Source: Trametes villosa
Taxonomy: Eukaryota; Basidiomycota; Agaricomycetes; Polyporales; Polyporaceae
Length of the DNA stretch: 64,000 nucleotides
Reading direction: 5' to 3'
Assembly: GCA_002964805.2 (NCBI GenBank)
Contig: PUDQ02000001.1
Location: forward strand, 3,558,001-3,622,000
In this document: positions 41,049 to 51,087 of the stretch, piece after piece
How positions within the stretch are numbered: the stretch's first letter is position 1
Layout of the letters: every line of letters begins with the position of its first letter
The notes under the pieces: model-generated
The model's input: the letters and a program-made list of their open reading frames with translations, nothing else
What the model was told of the DNA's origin: nothing
Databases searched by the model: none
Position numbers and translations under genes: made by a program

Positions 41049-41913
41049 CTACAAATCTCTCGTAGCACTCATCTCCTTCGCCCCCGGCAGCACGTCGTCC
41101 CAGCGCGGATGCTCGCCCCACCCCCTCGCAAAGTTCAGCGCCGCCAGACACATCTGCCGCGCGCACTTCTCGTACCCCACGTCCCCGCTGCCCGTCCCCA
41201 GCCCCGTCACGAGCACGCGCGCGACCTTCCCCGCGCCCGCCGGCCGCTCGCCCGCGTTCCAGCGGTCGAGCGCGGTGAGCAGGTTCCACGTGCACTCGTA
41301 CACGAGGTCGCGGTGCCACGCGACGCTCTCGGGGATGCGCATGGTCGGCACGACGGCGACGCTCGTGCACCCGAGCGCGTTCGCCGCGGTGAGCGCGGGC
41401 GGGAGCGGCACGAGCGTGCACGAGCCCGGCGGGAGGTAGCCGCGGTGGCGCGTGCGCAGCGCGTCTTGCACGACGTTTGTGAGCGCCCAGATGTCGTTGT
41501 CGAGTGCGAATGCGCGGGAGAGCGCCATGTCGTATCTGTCTCGCGTGTCTCCGCGTCAGGATACACTCGCCCCCCTCCCTTGATGTGTGCGAGGGAGAAC
41601 AGGGAAGACAGACGCACCCGCCGTCCATGATCCCGAACGAGTTCGCGGGGGACATGATGCAGTCGAACGTGCCGAACTCCTGCGCTAGCGACGCCGCATT
41701 GAATCGCGCCTCCTTGATCGTGAAGCGTGCGGCGACAGCGGGCGGTAAGTCAGCGAGAGCGGTGCGCCATGCAGCGCCGAGCGACGGCGCTGCTTCCCCC
41801 GTGCGTGGGTTGATGAACGGAGGCAGGTCGATTAGGACGATAGATGGGATGATGGAAGGGTCGGGCTCAGGGCGCTCGCGGGGAGGACGGGGGGCCGTCA
41901 GGAGCTGGTCCAT
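41049..41913 (-). CDS. Macro-domain protein A
   Basis: Macro domains bind ADP-ribose or hydrolyse it from proteins and nucleic acids. Two exons: 41913-41618 and 41535-41049, split in phase 2 inside the ADP-ribose loop. Exon 1 carries a Pro-rich start, then FTIKEARFNAASLAQEFGTF and CIMSPANSFGIMDGG, where SPANS takes the place of the usual NAAN. Exon 2 continues YDMALSRAFALDNDIWALTN, HRGYLPPGSCTLVPLP, VVPTMRIPESVAWHRDLVYE and the second phosphate loop VLVTGLGTGSGDVGYEKCAR. Length is about 260 residues. The gene is convergent with CLYBL (60 bases between stops). A paralog is at 58,045. Enzymatic activity is inferred only; some members just bind ADP-ribose. Confidence 0.88.
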
Positions 41914-42854
41914 AGTTCAACGGAGCTTGGTTGGTGGAGAGGAACTAGTACCGCAGCTTTCAGGCCTCAGTATTTATCAGATTGCCCCCGAAGAATTCGG
42001 TACGTGTACACGACGTATCAAGGAAAGCGACACGTACCGGCAGTGTCGGTTGTGCTTCGAACGTTGCGTAGACCGGTGCTGCACGTGTCACGATGCACCT
42101 GTTGGCTGTGGCAGACGTGACTCGACGCTTCTTCGAATCCTCGTTTATTGCCCTCGAGGGCTGGGCCCTATGGTAGGCGATACAGGCGGGTGGCTACGGA
42201 ACGGGGGGAGCAAGGGGTCGGCGATTGTATGTAGGCATGAGAGCAGGGGCCGGAGGACCGCCGCAGGCAGCGGCCAGTAGTATGAGTAAGGAAGCCAGAG
42301 ATCAAGCATGTATAGAAGAAGACCGCCGGGCACGAGAGAGAAGAGAAAGCTAGCTTAGGGTGACGCCGCACCCACCGCGCCGGCCGCGGACGGCAGGGCA
42401 CCGGGTCATAAACCCTCCGCAAGCTTCAGGTCGGTGCAAGCACCGCCGGGCTATTATGCCTCTTGCTACGAAGGGGGTACGCGCGTTGGGCAGACACCGC
42501 AGCGGCGTCGGAACTCCCCCGGCCCCACGCGTGTATCATGCCCATGGCGCCCCCTGTGAGTCGATACCAAGTAGACCGTTAAAATCAAAGCGCAAAGAGT
42601 AAAAGAGAGAGACCAGGGGGGCCGGCCGCGCCCAGGAGCCACACCGCCCACCAATCAGTCACCACCGCCGTCGCCGTCGCTGTCTGGGTAACCCGACCGG
42701 GTGACTCGACGCTTCTTCGCGCTCAGCCGCTTCGGTGGCACAGATACAATTACACGGGATATCCGGGTCCCAATTCATCCACAATTGAGCAGGCGCAGAG
42801 TCAGGGGGGCAGGTATTGAAGAGCGGTAAAGTAGGGCGCGCCCCAAGCCATCGC
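41914..42854. promoter_or_regulatory. promoter of macro gene A and intergenic
   Basis: On the minus strand GATAAATAC (41970-41978) lies about 57 bases upstream of the macro A start and is a plausible TATA element. The rest (about 900 bases) holds no supported gene. Confidence 0.45.
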
Positions 42855-43324
42855 CTATGCAGCCCCTGCGGCTTTCCTGTGCTGCCCCTCGATGACAATT
42901 GATGCCCACTCAATCGCGTCGCGGTGCGGGAAGAGCGCCTCGTTATGCGGAGCGGACGCTATAGTTGTCGCGACGTCGGGCTTGACGGAGAGCTTGAGGA
43001 ACGCCTTCTTCATGTCGTCCTCTGCACACATTACAAAAAGCGATCAACAGTCTGGCAGTGCAGCGAAGGTAAAGGGGGAGGTACGCACTGTTGTAGAAGT
43101 ACATGAGGTCGCCCATGTTAGCGTTCTCGTACCAGTAGTCCTGAATGAAGACCACCGGGTTCTTGAGGATGCGGTCGCGCTCGGACGCGTACTTGGTGGC
43201 GAGGCTTTTCGCGAGCTCATCAGTGATGCCACAAGAGCTAAGCGCTGCAGTAATGGCGTTCAGTCGCTATATCGGACGTCAAAAGGGTTTGGGACAGCCT
43301 ACCCTTGACAAGGTCTGCGGACAT
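42855..43324 (-). CDS. Small unknown cassette protein P1 (114 aa), partner of ART-like gene 1
   Basis: I do not recognise the family. Three exons on the minus strand: 43324-43303 (only 22 nt, MSADLVK plus one base), 43244-43089 and 43021-42855. The product reads ALSSCGITDELAKSLATKYA, then DRILKNPVVFIQDYWY, LMYFYNKDDMKKAFLKLSVK, and the strongly conserved tail HNEALFPHRDAIEWASIVIE. It is soluble, of balanced charge, mostly helical by eye, and has no signal peptide or membrane segment. A paralog (44767-45255) has the same three-exon structure and about 91 of 114 identical residues. Each copy is head-to-head with a DUF3990-like ART gene, which suggests joint regulation and function. A TATA-like GATAAATAC lies 72 bases upstream (43396-43404). 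Confidence 0.88.
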
Positions 43325-43975
43325 GGTGTTTGTGTGCGTTACGTATGGGAGTTTGCGTGTGGGGATACGTGGGATGCAAGTCCCGGGGCTGGGGTGTATT
43401 TATCGCAGAACGAGAGCTGGAGGAGGTGGGTGGAAAGGCGCAGCCCAGGAGGGAGAGAGGGGACCGAACCATAAACCATCCCAGGAGGTCTGTGGCTGTG
43501 GCGTTGTGGCGTGCGAAATACACCCGGGAGTGGTTCAGGCCGGTCTCGCTGGATGCCCTCCGCCGGTGGCATCTTCGTGCTTCCCGTCTCAGCGCGGGCT
43601 GAGTTCTGTCGATGTCTGCCTCATCTCCTCCTTCCCAGCAGCGCTGAACTACATCAAACGTCCGATGACCGTCTCGCGAAGATATCACCGGGGTCTCGCG
43701 CCCATAATGGGCCCAGCTATCCATGTTTGGGGGTGAACGCGCACCTACTATGACCCGAGCTCTCGGGAAGAGAAACCGGCGTTGAGCATCTCCTGGATGT
43801 CCGGTGGCATACGCGTAACTAGTGCCATGTCGAAGGACGAACTCTACCTGAACAGCGCAGAACCTAAACAGCAACGCCGAACTTGAAATATCGCCGAAGG
43901 CCGATAGATTAAATTCACAACCACCTCTGTCTTCGTTCGCAGCACCCCCGCACCCCGCACAGTACGCTCTGCATC
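43325..43975. promoter_or_regulatory. shared divergent promoter region, P1 / ART1
   Basis: 651 bases between outward-facing starts. The corresponding P2/ART2 spacer is 631 bases. The two spacers share short patches such as GTTGTGGCGT and a GA-rich tract followed by ACCGAACC, so they look like diverged duplicates. No gene is visible inside. Confidence 0.5.
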
Positions 43976-44676
43976 ATGTCCACCGGCCCCGAGTACGAAC
44001 CCGGAAAGACCACGCACGCGCAGCTCGTCGAGCGCAAGGCTCCCCCCGACAACGTCATCCATCTCTACCACGGTACCGACTCTGTCTCCGCCGAGAAGAT
44101 CAAGGCGGCGCGCCCGGGGCTCTTCTGCGTGCCCTTCCACGACTTCGCCATGGGCCGTAACACTGCATTCTACTTGACGACCTCGCACGAAACCGCCGCG
44201 AACTTCGCGAAAGAGCGCCTGTCGACGCTCGATCCGGCGAGCGGGACGAAGGCGGCGGTGGTCAGCGTCACACTGCGGCGGGACAAGGTGAAGATCCACG
44301 AGTTCGACGAGGTCGACCCGTGGAAGGAGGTAACGCTAAAACTGGGTGACGCGCGCGTTGCTTGTAGCGCTGACGGGTGCAATACAACGCAGCTCGTGAA
44401 TTACAACCGCGACAAGAGCAGGCCGAAGGGTAAGCCGCAGCACCCGCTGGTCCTGGCGAACGATGTCATTGCGGGTTGGATCTCTACGCAAAGCAAAATA
44501 AGTAAGTGCAGTGCGATTGGAAGTCGGCCATACTGACCTTTACCGCTCTAGATGGACGAGTGCCTGTGGCATACCCGGATAGTAAAGGGGTGAATCACTT
44601 CGACTGGCAGTATGTCATTGTCACGCAGAAGGGACTCGACACTTTGGAGGATATAGCGGTGGAGATACTGCCGTAG
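43976..44676 (+). CDS. ADP-ribosyltransferase-fold protein (DUF3990-like), ART1
   Basis: Likely member of the ART superfamily, which transfers ADP-ribose from NAD+; the target is unknown. Three exons: 43976-44329, 44393-44501 and 44552-44676, giving about 195 residues. Motif I is HLYHGTD near residue 29 (nicotinamide-ribose-binding His-Gly-Thr). Motif II is DFAMGRNTAFYLTT with the aromatic Tyr, followed by the NAD-site helix HETAANFAKERL. Later blocks are VVSVTLRRDKVKIHEF, PWKELVNYNRDK, DVIAGWIST and FDWQYVIVTQKGLDTLED, where Gln stands at the usual Glu position. This order is that of DUF3990. No secretion signal is present. Convergent with P2 (90 bases) and head-to-head with P1. The family call is by eye; activity is not proven. 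Confidence 0.82.
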
Positions 44677-44766
44677 GTTGGCGACCTCGCCCCTCGCCCC
44701 TCTTGTAATGAGATCATCACGAGCCACGGGGGACCCGGGCAATGCTTATATATTCCCAACCTTCGT

Positions 44767-45255
44767 CTACGCGGCCCCTGCGGCCCTCCTGTGCTGCCCC
44801 TCGATGACGATCGACGCCCAGTCGATAGCGTCGCGGTGCGGGAAGAGCGCCTCGTTGTGCGGGGCGGCAGCGATCTTCGTCACGACCTCGGGCTTGACGG
44901 ACAGCTTGGTAAGCGCCTGCTTCATCTCGTCCTCTGCGCATGCATAAATTCAGTATCTTGCCTTCACTCATACCCGAAAGCGGAAGCCGACACGCGGAGA
45001 GAACGCAAGGTACGCACTGTTGTAGAAGTACATGAGACTGCCCAGGCCGGCGGTCGCGTACCAGTAGTCCTGGATGAAGGCGACCGGCTCCTTGACGATG
45101 CGGTCGTGCTCGGACGCGTACTTCGTGGCGAGCGTGTGCGCGAGCTCGTCGGTGATGCCGCACGAGCTGAGCACTGTCGCGTTCATGCATAGATGTGAGC
45201 ATATACCCTCTCTGCAGCGACCCGGACGCTCACCTTTCACCAAGTCGGACGACAT
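44767..45255 (-). CDS. Small unknown cassette protein P2 (114 aa), partner of ART-like gene 2
   Basis: Paralog of P1. Three exons: 45255-45234 (22 nt), 45173-45018 and 44933-44767. The product has 114 residues: MSSDLVKVLSSCGITDELAH at the start and HNEALFPHRDAIDWASIVIE near the end. By direct comparison 23 of 114 positions differ from P1, mostly conservatively, with no gap. Both introns are at identical codon positions and phases (phase 1 after codon 7; phase 1 before the Asp-rich third exon). The retained reading frame with mainly conservative changes argues for purifying selection. Function is unknown; an inhibitor, chaperone or substrate of the adjacent ART-like protein are all possible. 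Confidence 0.88.
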
Positions 45256-45886
45256 GCTGGGAGGAGGATTGACGGGGTGTTGAGAGTGCAGGTAGTGGTT
45301 GCAGATAGCAAGAGACTCGGAAGGGCTCGACGATTGATATCAAGGACAAAGAGAGGAGTAGGGGAGTTGGCGTCGGCGAGGGCGACGAATCGGCACCGAA
45401 CCCTCAACCGGAGCGACTAGTACCTTGTCTGTGACGTTGTGGCGTACGGAGCCTGTGGTTCAGCGGTACCGTGAGCTTTCACTGATGCCTCGAATCCTTG
45501 TCTGCCCTGTTTTGCGTCTATAGAATCCCCTCTAGCGTCCCTTGGAACGGCATGTATACACCCACGCTGTCCGGGAACTAGGGGTACCGGGTCGCAAAAC
45601 GGGTCATGGAGCTTCGGTGCCTTGTGGCACTAGGGTCACACTAGCATCGGGTGCTGAAGGGATGGTGTCGGACGTCTGCTCCTCCGGAGGACCTTTGTTA
45701 TGTAGCTGTCGTACGTCAGGCACGAACCGCTTCGACGCGACCGTGGATATGTACCTGGCCAACGAACAGTGTGAGTGGCATTGAAATATCCAGACGAGTT
45801 GACCAACACCACTTCACCAGCTAGAGCCCCCTCCCCGACCGAAAACTCGACATCTCCGCCGGACAACCAGCCGACACATCGCGCAC
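45256..45886. promoter_or_regulatory. shared divergent promoter region, P2 / ART2
   Basis: 631 bases between outward-facing starts, equivalent in position to the P1/ART1 spacer. A GAAATATCC stretch at about 45,783 may serve ART2. No other gene is seen. Confidence 0.45.
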
Positions 45887-46638
45887 ATGGAAGGAGGTGA
45901 CACTTCCGGGAAGAAAGAGCCCCTCAAATACGTCGCCGGTCAGACCACGACCGAGCAGCTCACCGCCGAGAAGCTGAAGATCGCCGAGGGCGACGACCCG
46001 AACATCATCCACCTCTACCACGGCACCGACGCGGTCGCCGCCGAACGAATCCTGGCTGAAGGCGTGCAGTTCTTCAACCAGCCGTTCCACGACTTCGCGA
46101 TGGGCAAGAACACCGCGTTCTACACCACGCCCTCGTTCGAGACCGCGCAGATGTACGCCGTGGAGCGCATAAACATGGCCGGCACGAAGCCGGCCACGGT
46201 CGTGCGCGTCACCGTGCGGCGGGATAGGGTGAAGATGTGGGAATTCGCAGATGTGGAGAAGTGGGAGGGGGTGCGTGCGGGTTCAGCCCTGCGCCATGCA
46301 TGCATCTGGGACTGACGTGTTAGCTTCGTAGCTCATTAAACACAACCGCGACAGGGACCGGCCGAAAGGGAAACTTCAACACGAGAAAGTGCGGGAATAC
46401 GACATCGTCGCAGGCTGGATCAGCACACAGAACCCAGCGGGTGAGCGTGTTTTCGCCTCTGCTCGCGCTGAGTATTGGCTGAACCGCCACGGCGTAAGGC
46501 GATGGCTATGTACCCGTAGCATACCTGTACCCCGATGGGGGGTCCCGATTCGCATGGCAGTATGTCATTGTTAGCGAGCATGGACGCCTGGCCCTAGAAG
46601 ATGTGAGGGTCGTATGGGAACAGGCGGCCCAAGGCTGA
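45887..46638 (+). CDS. ADP-ribosyltransferase-fold protein (DUF3990-like), ART2
   Basis: Paralog of ART1 with introns at equivalent sites. Exons: 45887-46270, 46332-46440 and 46499-46638. Motifs: IIHLYHGTDAVAAERIL, FHDFAMGKNTAFYTTPSFET, VVRVTVRRDRVKMWEF, KWEG then LIKHNRDRDRPKGK, YDIVAGWISTQNP, VPVAYLYPDGG and FAWQYVIVSEHGRLALEDVR. The His, Tyr and Gln pattern is the same as in ART1. The N-terminal 35 residues and the C-terminus (VVWEQAAQG) differ. By eye only about half of the aligned residues match ART1, clearly less than the roughly 80% of the partner pair. The acceptor at 46,499 is chosen because it restores VPVAY seen in ART1; the next AG gives a slightly shorter product. Confidence 0.82.
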
Positions 46639-46801
46639 GGGAGGGCCTGGGACATTGTACAAGTGCACGAAGAGCGTGCTTCTGTCATATTACAACATAT
46701 CATCTAGTGGAATGGCAGACCACTCAGTATAGCTTGGTATCGCGGAGATTTCAGCTACTCACATCACAATATAGTAAACGGAGATTCTTCCATGTTCCGT
46801 C

Positions 46802-49135
46802 TCACGCTTCAAGTCGGTGAATTTCCACCTTGATCCTATCCTTCGCGGGTCCAGGCGCCCCATGTCCCGCATACTCGAGCACCGCATACGTCGACTTGGT
46901 GAGGAACGACGGGTTGACGGCCATCGTGTCGTCCACGACCTGCACCACACGCGCACCTATCAGCACCTACGCCAGCATAAAGTCCCGCCGCCCGACGCAC
47001 CTTGGAGAAATGCTTCAACCGACTCGGCACTACGAGCACGTCCGGGGCACAACGCGCCCGACTCAGGTCGTCGCCATCGCCCCTTGCACCATCCTCGTCC
47101 TCGTCCTCCGGCGGTGCGAGGTACATCATCTCCGCGTGCGTCACGTCCAGGTTCACGTCGTGCGCGAGGTCGAGCGGCACCGGGAAGATCGGGTAGAAGC
47201 TGCGCTGCTGCAGGACATGCCTGCAGAGGTTCGCCATCGCGTCGGGACCCTCGGATGCGGACCCGGAGGGCGCGGGCTGCGGGTCGACGTCGCCCGCGCG
47301 CTTGAAGAACTCTTCTTTGCGCAGGTGGAAGAGCACGTCGACGCTGCTCGCGGCGACGTGAACGCCGTTCAGAGTGAAGCGCGCCGGGTTCGGGAGTAGC
47401 CGGATGCGCTGCGCCGCGCCTGTCAGCATGCATATCCCTGCTTGCGGTGGAGAGCAGGGGGAAGGGGGACTCACCGGGTCGTTACAGAGCCCTCGCGGGA
47501 GCTCGCATTGCGGGAAGACAGCGTGGTCGCTGAGAATGTCGCGTGTGCTGGGGACGAGCAGGACGAGGCTCCCCGGCGACGCGTCGAGGAATTCGCGTAA
47601 GCGATTCACTAATTCTGTTTGGAATATCTCGCGCGGTGGGGCATCGATGTCGCCGGTCTTGATGGCCGGATGTGTTGCGTCGACGAACGGGCCCGTCTAC
47701 AGGAGGATAGGGCCGTGATGTGAGCGTGGGAGGAGTGACGCTACGCGGGTAGGACATACGAGTAGGACGACAGCCGGCTTGGCGGCTATGAGCTTGGAGA
47801 TGAGGCCTTGCAGAGGCTTATATGTGAGATCGGCCTCAGGCGTGAAGGGCCCGCACGCTATGCACATCGAGAAGTGACTCTCAGCCGTCTCCGACTTCAC
47901 GTGAACACCAGAAGGGGGATCCAAAGGCGGCAGCTGTGCATGGATCAGAATTGTTAACCCCGCGGTGGTCGTTGACCGCGGGCAAGGGCGACACTCACCG
48001 AGAGAATTTCTGTGACGAGAAACGAGCCTCCACCGCCGTTCTTGCCCTTCAATGCGACGATCGCCCCCGGGAACATGCCTTGTCCACCACCACCCCGGGG
48101 GCCGCGGCGCACATTCACGCCGGCGTCGAAGCGCAGCGGCACGCGCGCGCCGGAACCCATCATACGAGACGACTCGAGTACAAGTGAGGCCTCGTTCAGC
48201 TTGACGGCGCCCGATGAAGATTCGGCGTCGTGGACGATACGTCCGACAACCGTGACTTCTTCCTACATGAAGTCAATTCCAGGTTAGTTTGAGGGATAAA
48301 ATGAGGCGGCTAAGGCAAGGCCCGTACTTCAGTGACCGCGGAGGGATCACCGAGGTCTTCAATGTCGTAGTACGCTTTGACGAGTTCGCCGAAGTGATCG
48401 ATACGGTCGTCCAGAACTACAATGACGTGATTGAGATTATGGTATCCGGGCCTGTGTTTGAACGATGCTGACCTTCACTCCGCTCGGAGACTTTCTCGTA
48501 CATATAACGGTCTACACGGGTTTAGCAGGAGGTACGGGTGCGGTATTACGATGGCGGCAAAGAGAAGACTCACAAGTTCGCTTTTTACGCGATCCCTCGT
48601 CCATGGAAGGACCAACATAGTTCACTCTGCTTGGGCCTGCGACCGGGAACTTGCTATCCCCCATCCGCGGCAGGTCGAACCCGTCCTGCCTACGCACCGG
48701 CTTCGCAGGTGTTCCAGGGATACCTCCGCTCAACCCACCAACCATGCCCGGTCGTCCGCCGGGTCTCCCTTGTGGTGAAGCATAGTTGCGTGAAAGCGGA
48801 CCCGTGAGGTTCCCTCTCGTGAACTTCTTCGTGATATTCTCCCGGTCGAGATCGCGCTTGATGGAGGCCTTGACCTCTTGCACGTCCTTCAGCGTGAAGG
48901 GCGCGGCGAGGCGGTTCAAGCAGACCGCCTGCTGCTTGTAGTAGAATCTCTCTCCCGATATGTTGTACAGCTGGCAGACTTTGATACCTGCAAACGCGTA
49001 CGCGCGAAGAGAGATGAACGGGTAGTCAGCGCAGACATGAAGTGGGTGCGCACATTCTGCGAGGATGGATTCATCGAGATCGTCTCCAAAGAACTGTTTG
49101 AGTTCAGCTTCAACTTTGTAAGCTTGTTCGGCCAT
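46802..49135 (-). CDS. pol12: DNA polymerase alpha subunit B (Pol12)
   Basis: The B subunit tethers primase to the polymerase alpha catalytic subunit at replication origins. The minus-strand start MAEQAYKVEAELKQFFGDDL follows a short leader and begins the N-terminal helical domain. A Pro/Gly/Arg-rich linker comes next (SRNYASPQGRPGGRPGMVGG). The inactive calcineurin-like phosphoesterase and OB region includes FSMCIACGPFTPEADLTYKP, LVNRLREFLDASPGSLVLLV, DILSDHAVFPQCELP, PNPARFTLNGVHVAASSVDV, LCRHVLQQRSFYPIFPVPLD and PDVLVVPSRLKHFSK. It ends VVDDTMAVNPSFLTK then VEIHRLEA. About eight exons. Tail-to-tail with ART2 (about 163 bases). Confidence 0.93.
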
Positions 49136-49448
49136 AGCGAAGTGCGAGGGTAAGCTGAGGAGCAAGGAGGAGGACAAGAGCTGCTCAAGCCACAGACTCA
49201 GCCGCGATCGCGTCGCGCGTGTCGTCACATTGTGTCACGCTAAGTGACATGCCTGTGACGTGACGCTACTGGGGCGCGCTAGCGCCCAGGCTGCGTGCCG
49301 CTCGGCGCCCACGAGTTCTTGTCTTCCTCCACCTCGCAGCCAGCAGGTCGTCGACAAAATCTCCCAGAGGCTCGTTCTCGTGAGTTATAAACGTATCGCT
49401 TGTATAGCGCCTCCCTAACGTGCCGAAGTAGAGTGTGAACAAACAAGG
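49136..49448. promoter_or_regulatory. divergent promoter region, POL12 / F-box-like gene
   Basis: 313 bases between outward-facing starts. A GTTATAAACG at about 49,384-49,393 lies some 60 bases upstream of the plus-strand ATG and may be its TATA. Confidence 0.4.
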
Positions 49449-51087
49449 ATGGCGCCGCTCACGCACCCCATTTGGTCAATGGCAGAGATCCTCCTGGATA
49501 TCATGGGTCACATTGCAATCAATCCGCACCATCTGTTCAATTGCGCACTTGTCTCTCACGCAATATCCGGAGTAGCGCTTGAATTTCTCTGGAAGGAGCT
49601 ACACGGACTCGACGCGCTGGTGTCTCTGCTGCCATCAACCTTGACAAGAGCTGGCCTGAACATCGAAGAACAGTATATGGAACTGGAATGTTTCGTTAGT
49701 TCCTACTCACACTTTGAACGCAACTCGCTAAATTGTGCCCTCGTAGGTTCTCTGCGGACCTATAGTCAACGAAGAATGGACACGTTTCGAGCATTATGCC
49801 AGCTTAGTGCGCTCCTTCGTTTTCGATAGATCCGTGGTCGGCCAAATCGACGGCTTCCTCCCTATGACCTTCATGGACAAACTCCAAGGACGAGTTCTTT
49901 TCCCTCGGTTACGTCACTTGACCTGGGAATGCCCTTCTCATTTGCCTTCCCTGTTGCCTTTGCTCATCTCGCCAGCGCTATATAGCGTTCACCTCGATCT
50001 CCTAGTCAACGAGCCTATGGCATCCACTGAACACAAGATCATTGGTAAACCCACTGCCGCTGAGCTCTCGTATGACGCTGTTCTCCAAATTATACACGCC
50101 CGAGCGCCAGGAGTCGAGCAAATCCGGCTGTCCACAAGCGCATATCCACGTTCCATCAGCGGTCTGCGGTCTTTCCGAAGCCTTCGAGTGCTAGACTTGC
50201 GTCAAGTACTTCATCCTGCCGTTGTCCTCGACCTTTGCACCTGCCTTCCTATGCTCAACGACTTGTCTGTCGCTTTCGCCGGTCCTTTTTTCACCGATCC
50301 AGACATGGACCCTGCCCCCCTTTCCGCAATCACGCTTCCGCTTCTCGATTCCCTGAGGTTCGAGGGCCCGCCGCGTACGGTCGTCGCCGTCGTGGAGGTG
50401 GTCTGCGCGCCACTCCTCCGCTCTATCAACATTGGATTCGAGAGCACCGACATGGACATATGGCGCCGTTGCGCGGAACTGGTGGCCAATCGCTTTGGCG
50501 CTTCCTTGCAGGAGTTCAATGCCTTCATAGGGTACGACAGGAAGCACCGGGGGGCCTACCACTACTCCTTCACCCACATATTCTACCCGTTGCACGCCAT
50601 CCCGGATCTGCGGGCCATGCGGATATGCGCGCCTCCTGATGCTGCTCAATGGGGAATTACTGCGGCGGAAGTTCGCGCCATCGTCTCCGCCTGGCCGAAC
50701 CTACGCGATCTCGCCCTCCCTATGGCGGACGGCGCGACCCCGCAGTCTGTCCCGTCCCCCGGCTTCACCGCGCTTCGCATTCTCGCGGAAGGGCTCCCCC
50801 ATCTACGACATTTGGTCCTCCCTGTCGCGGACGTCCTGATCCTGGACGACACAGAGAGCGCGCCGCTCCCCAATCCGAACCGCCACACGGCAAGCGTCCG
50901 TCTGTTGTATCGAAATTATAGGGGAAACGCTGATCACGTCGACCTGCGCGCGAGATGCGTGTCGTACGCGAAAAAGCTGTTCCCTTTTGCGGTCGTGCGT
51001 GTTGCTGTGCTCAGGTGCATGTACAAAAATGCTTTGGACTTTTCTCAGCGTGGATTCTGTGAAGATGGCTGCAATGTTTGTAGATGA
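49449..51087 (+). CDS. F-box/LRR-like protein
   Basis: Typical Agaricomycete F-box-like protein of unknown target. Two exons, 49449-49694 and 49747-51087, about 529 residues. The N-terminal F-box-like part reads HPIWSMAEILLDIMGHIAIN and HLFNCALVSHAISGVALEFL with WKEL. LRR-like strands follow: LFPRLRHLTWECPSHLPSLL, PGVEQIRLSTSAYPRSISGL, FRSLRVLDLRQVLHPAVV, LPMLNDLSVAF, WPNLRDLALPMADG and LPHLRHLVLPVADVLILDD. It is not close to the tandem pair at 35-38 kb. The last 30 residues after KKLFPFAV may come from reading into an intron, so the true C-terminus is uncertain. Confidence 0.8.

Noticed and set aside
42110..42150. TTCGAATCC, resembling a tRNA B box
   Set aside because: No matching A box at the right distance and no acceptor-stem complementarity could be built.
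41049..46638. Idea that the ART/macro region is a bacterial DarTG operon acquired whole
   Set aside because: The genes have several fungal-type introns, separate promoters and opposite strands, and the ART is DUF3990-like rather than DarT-like; only an analogy is kept.
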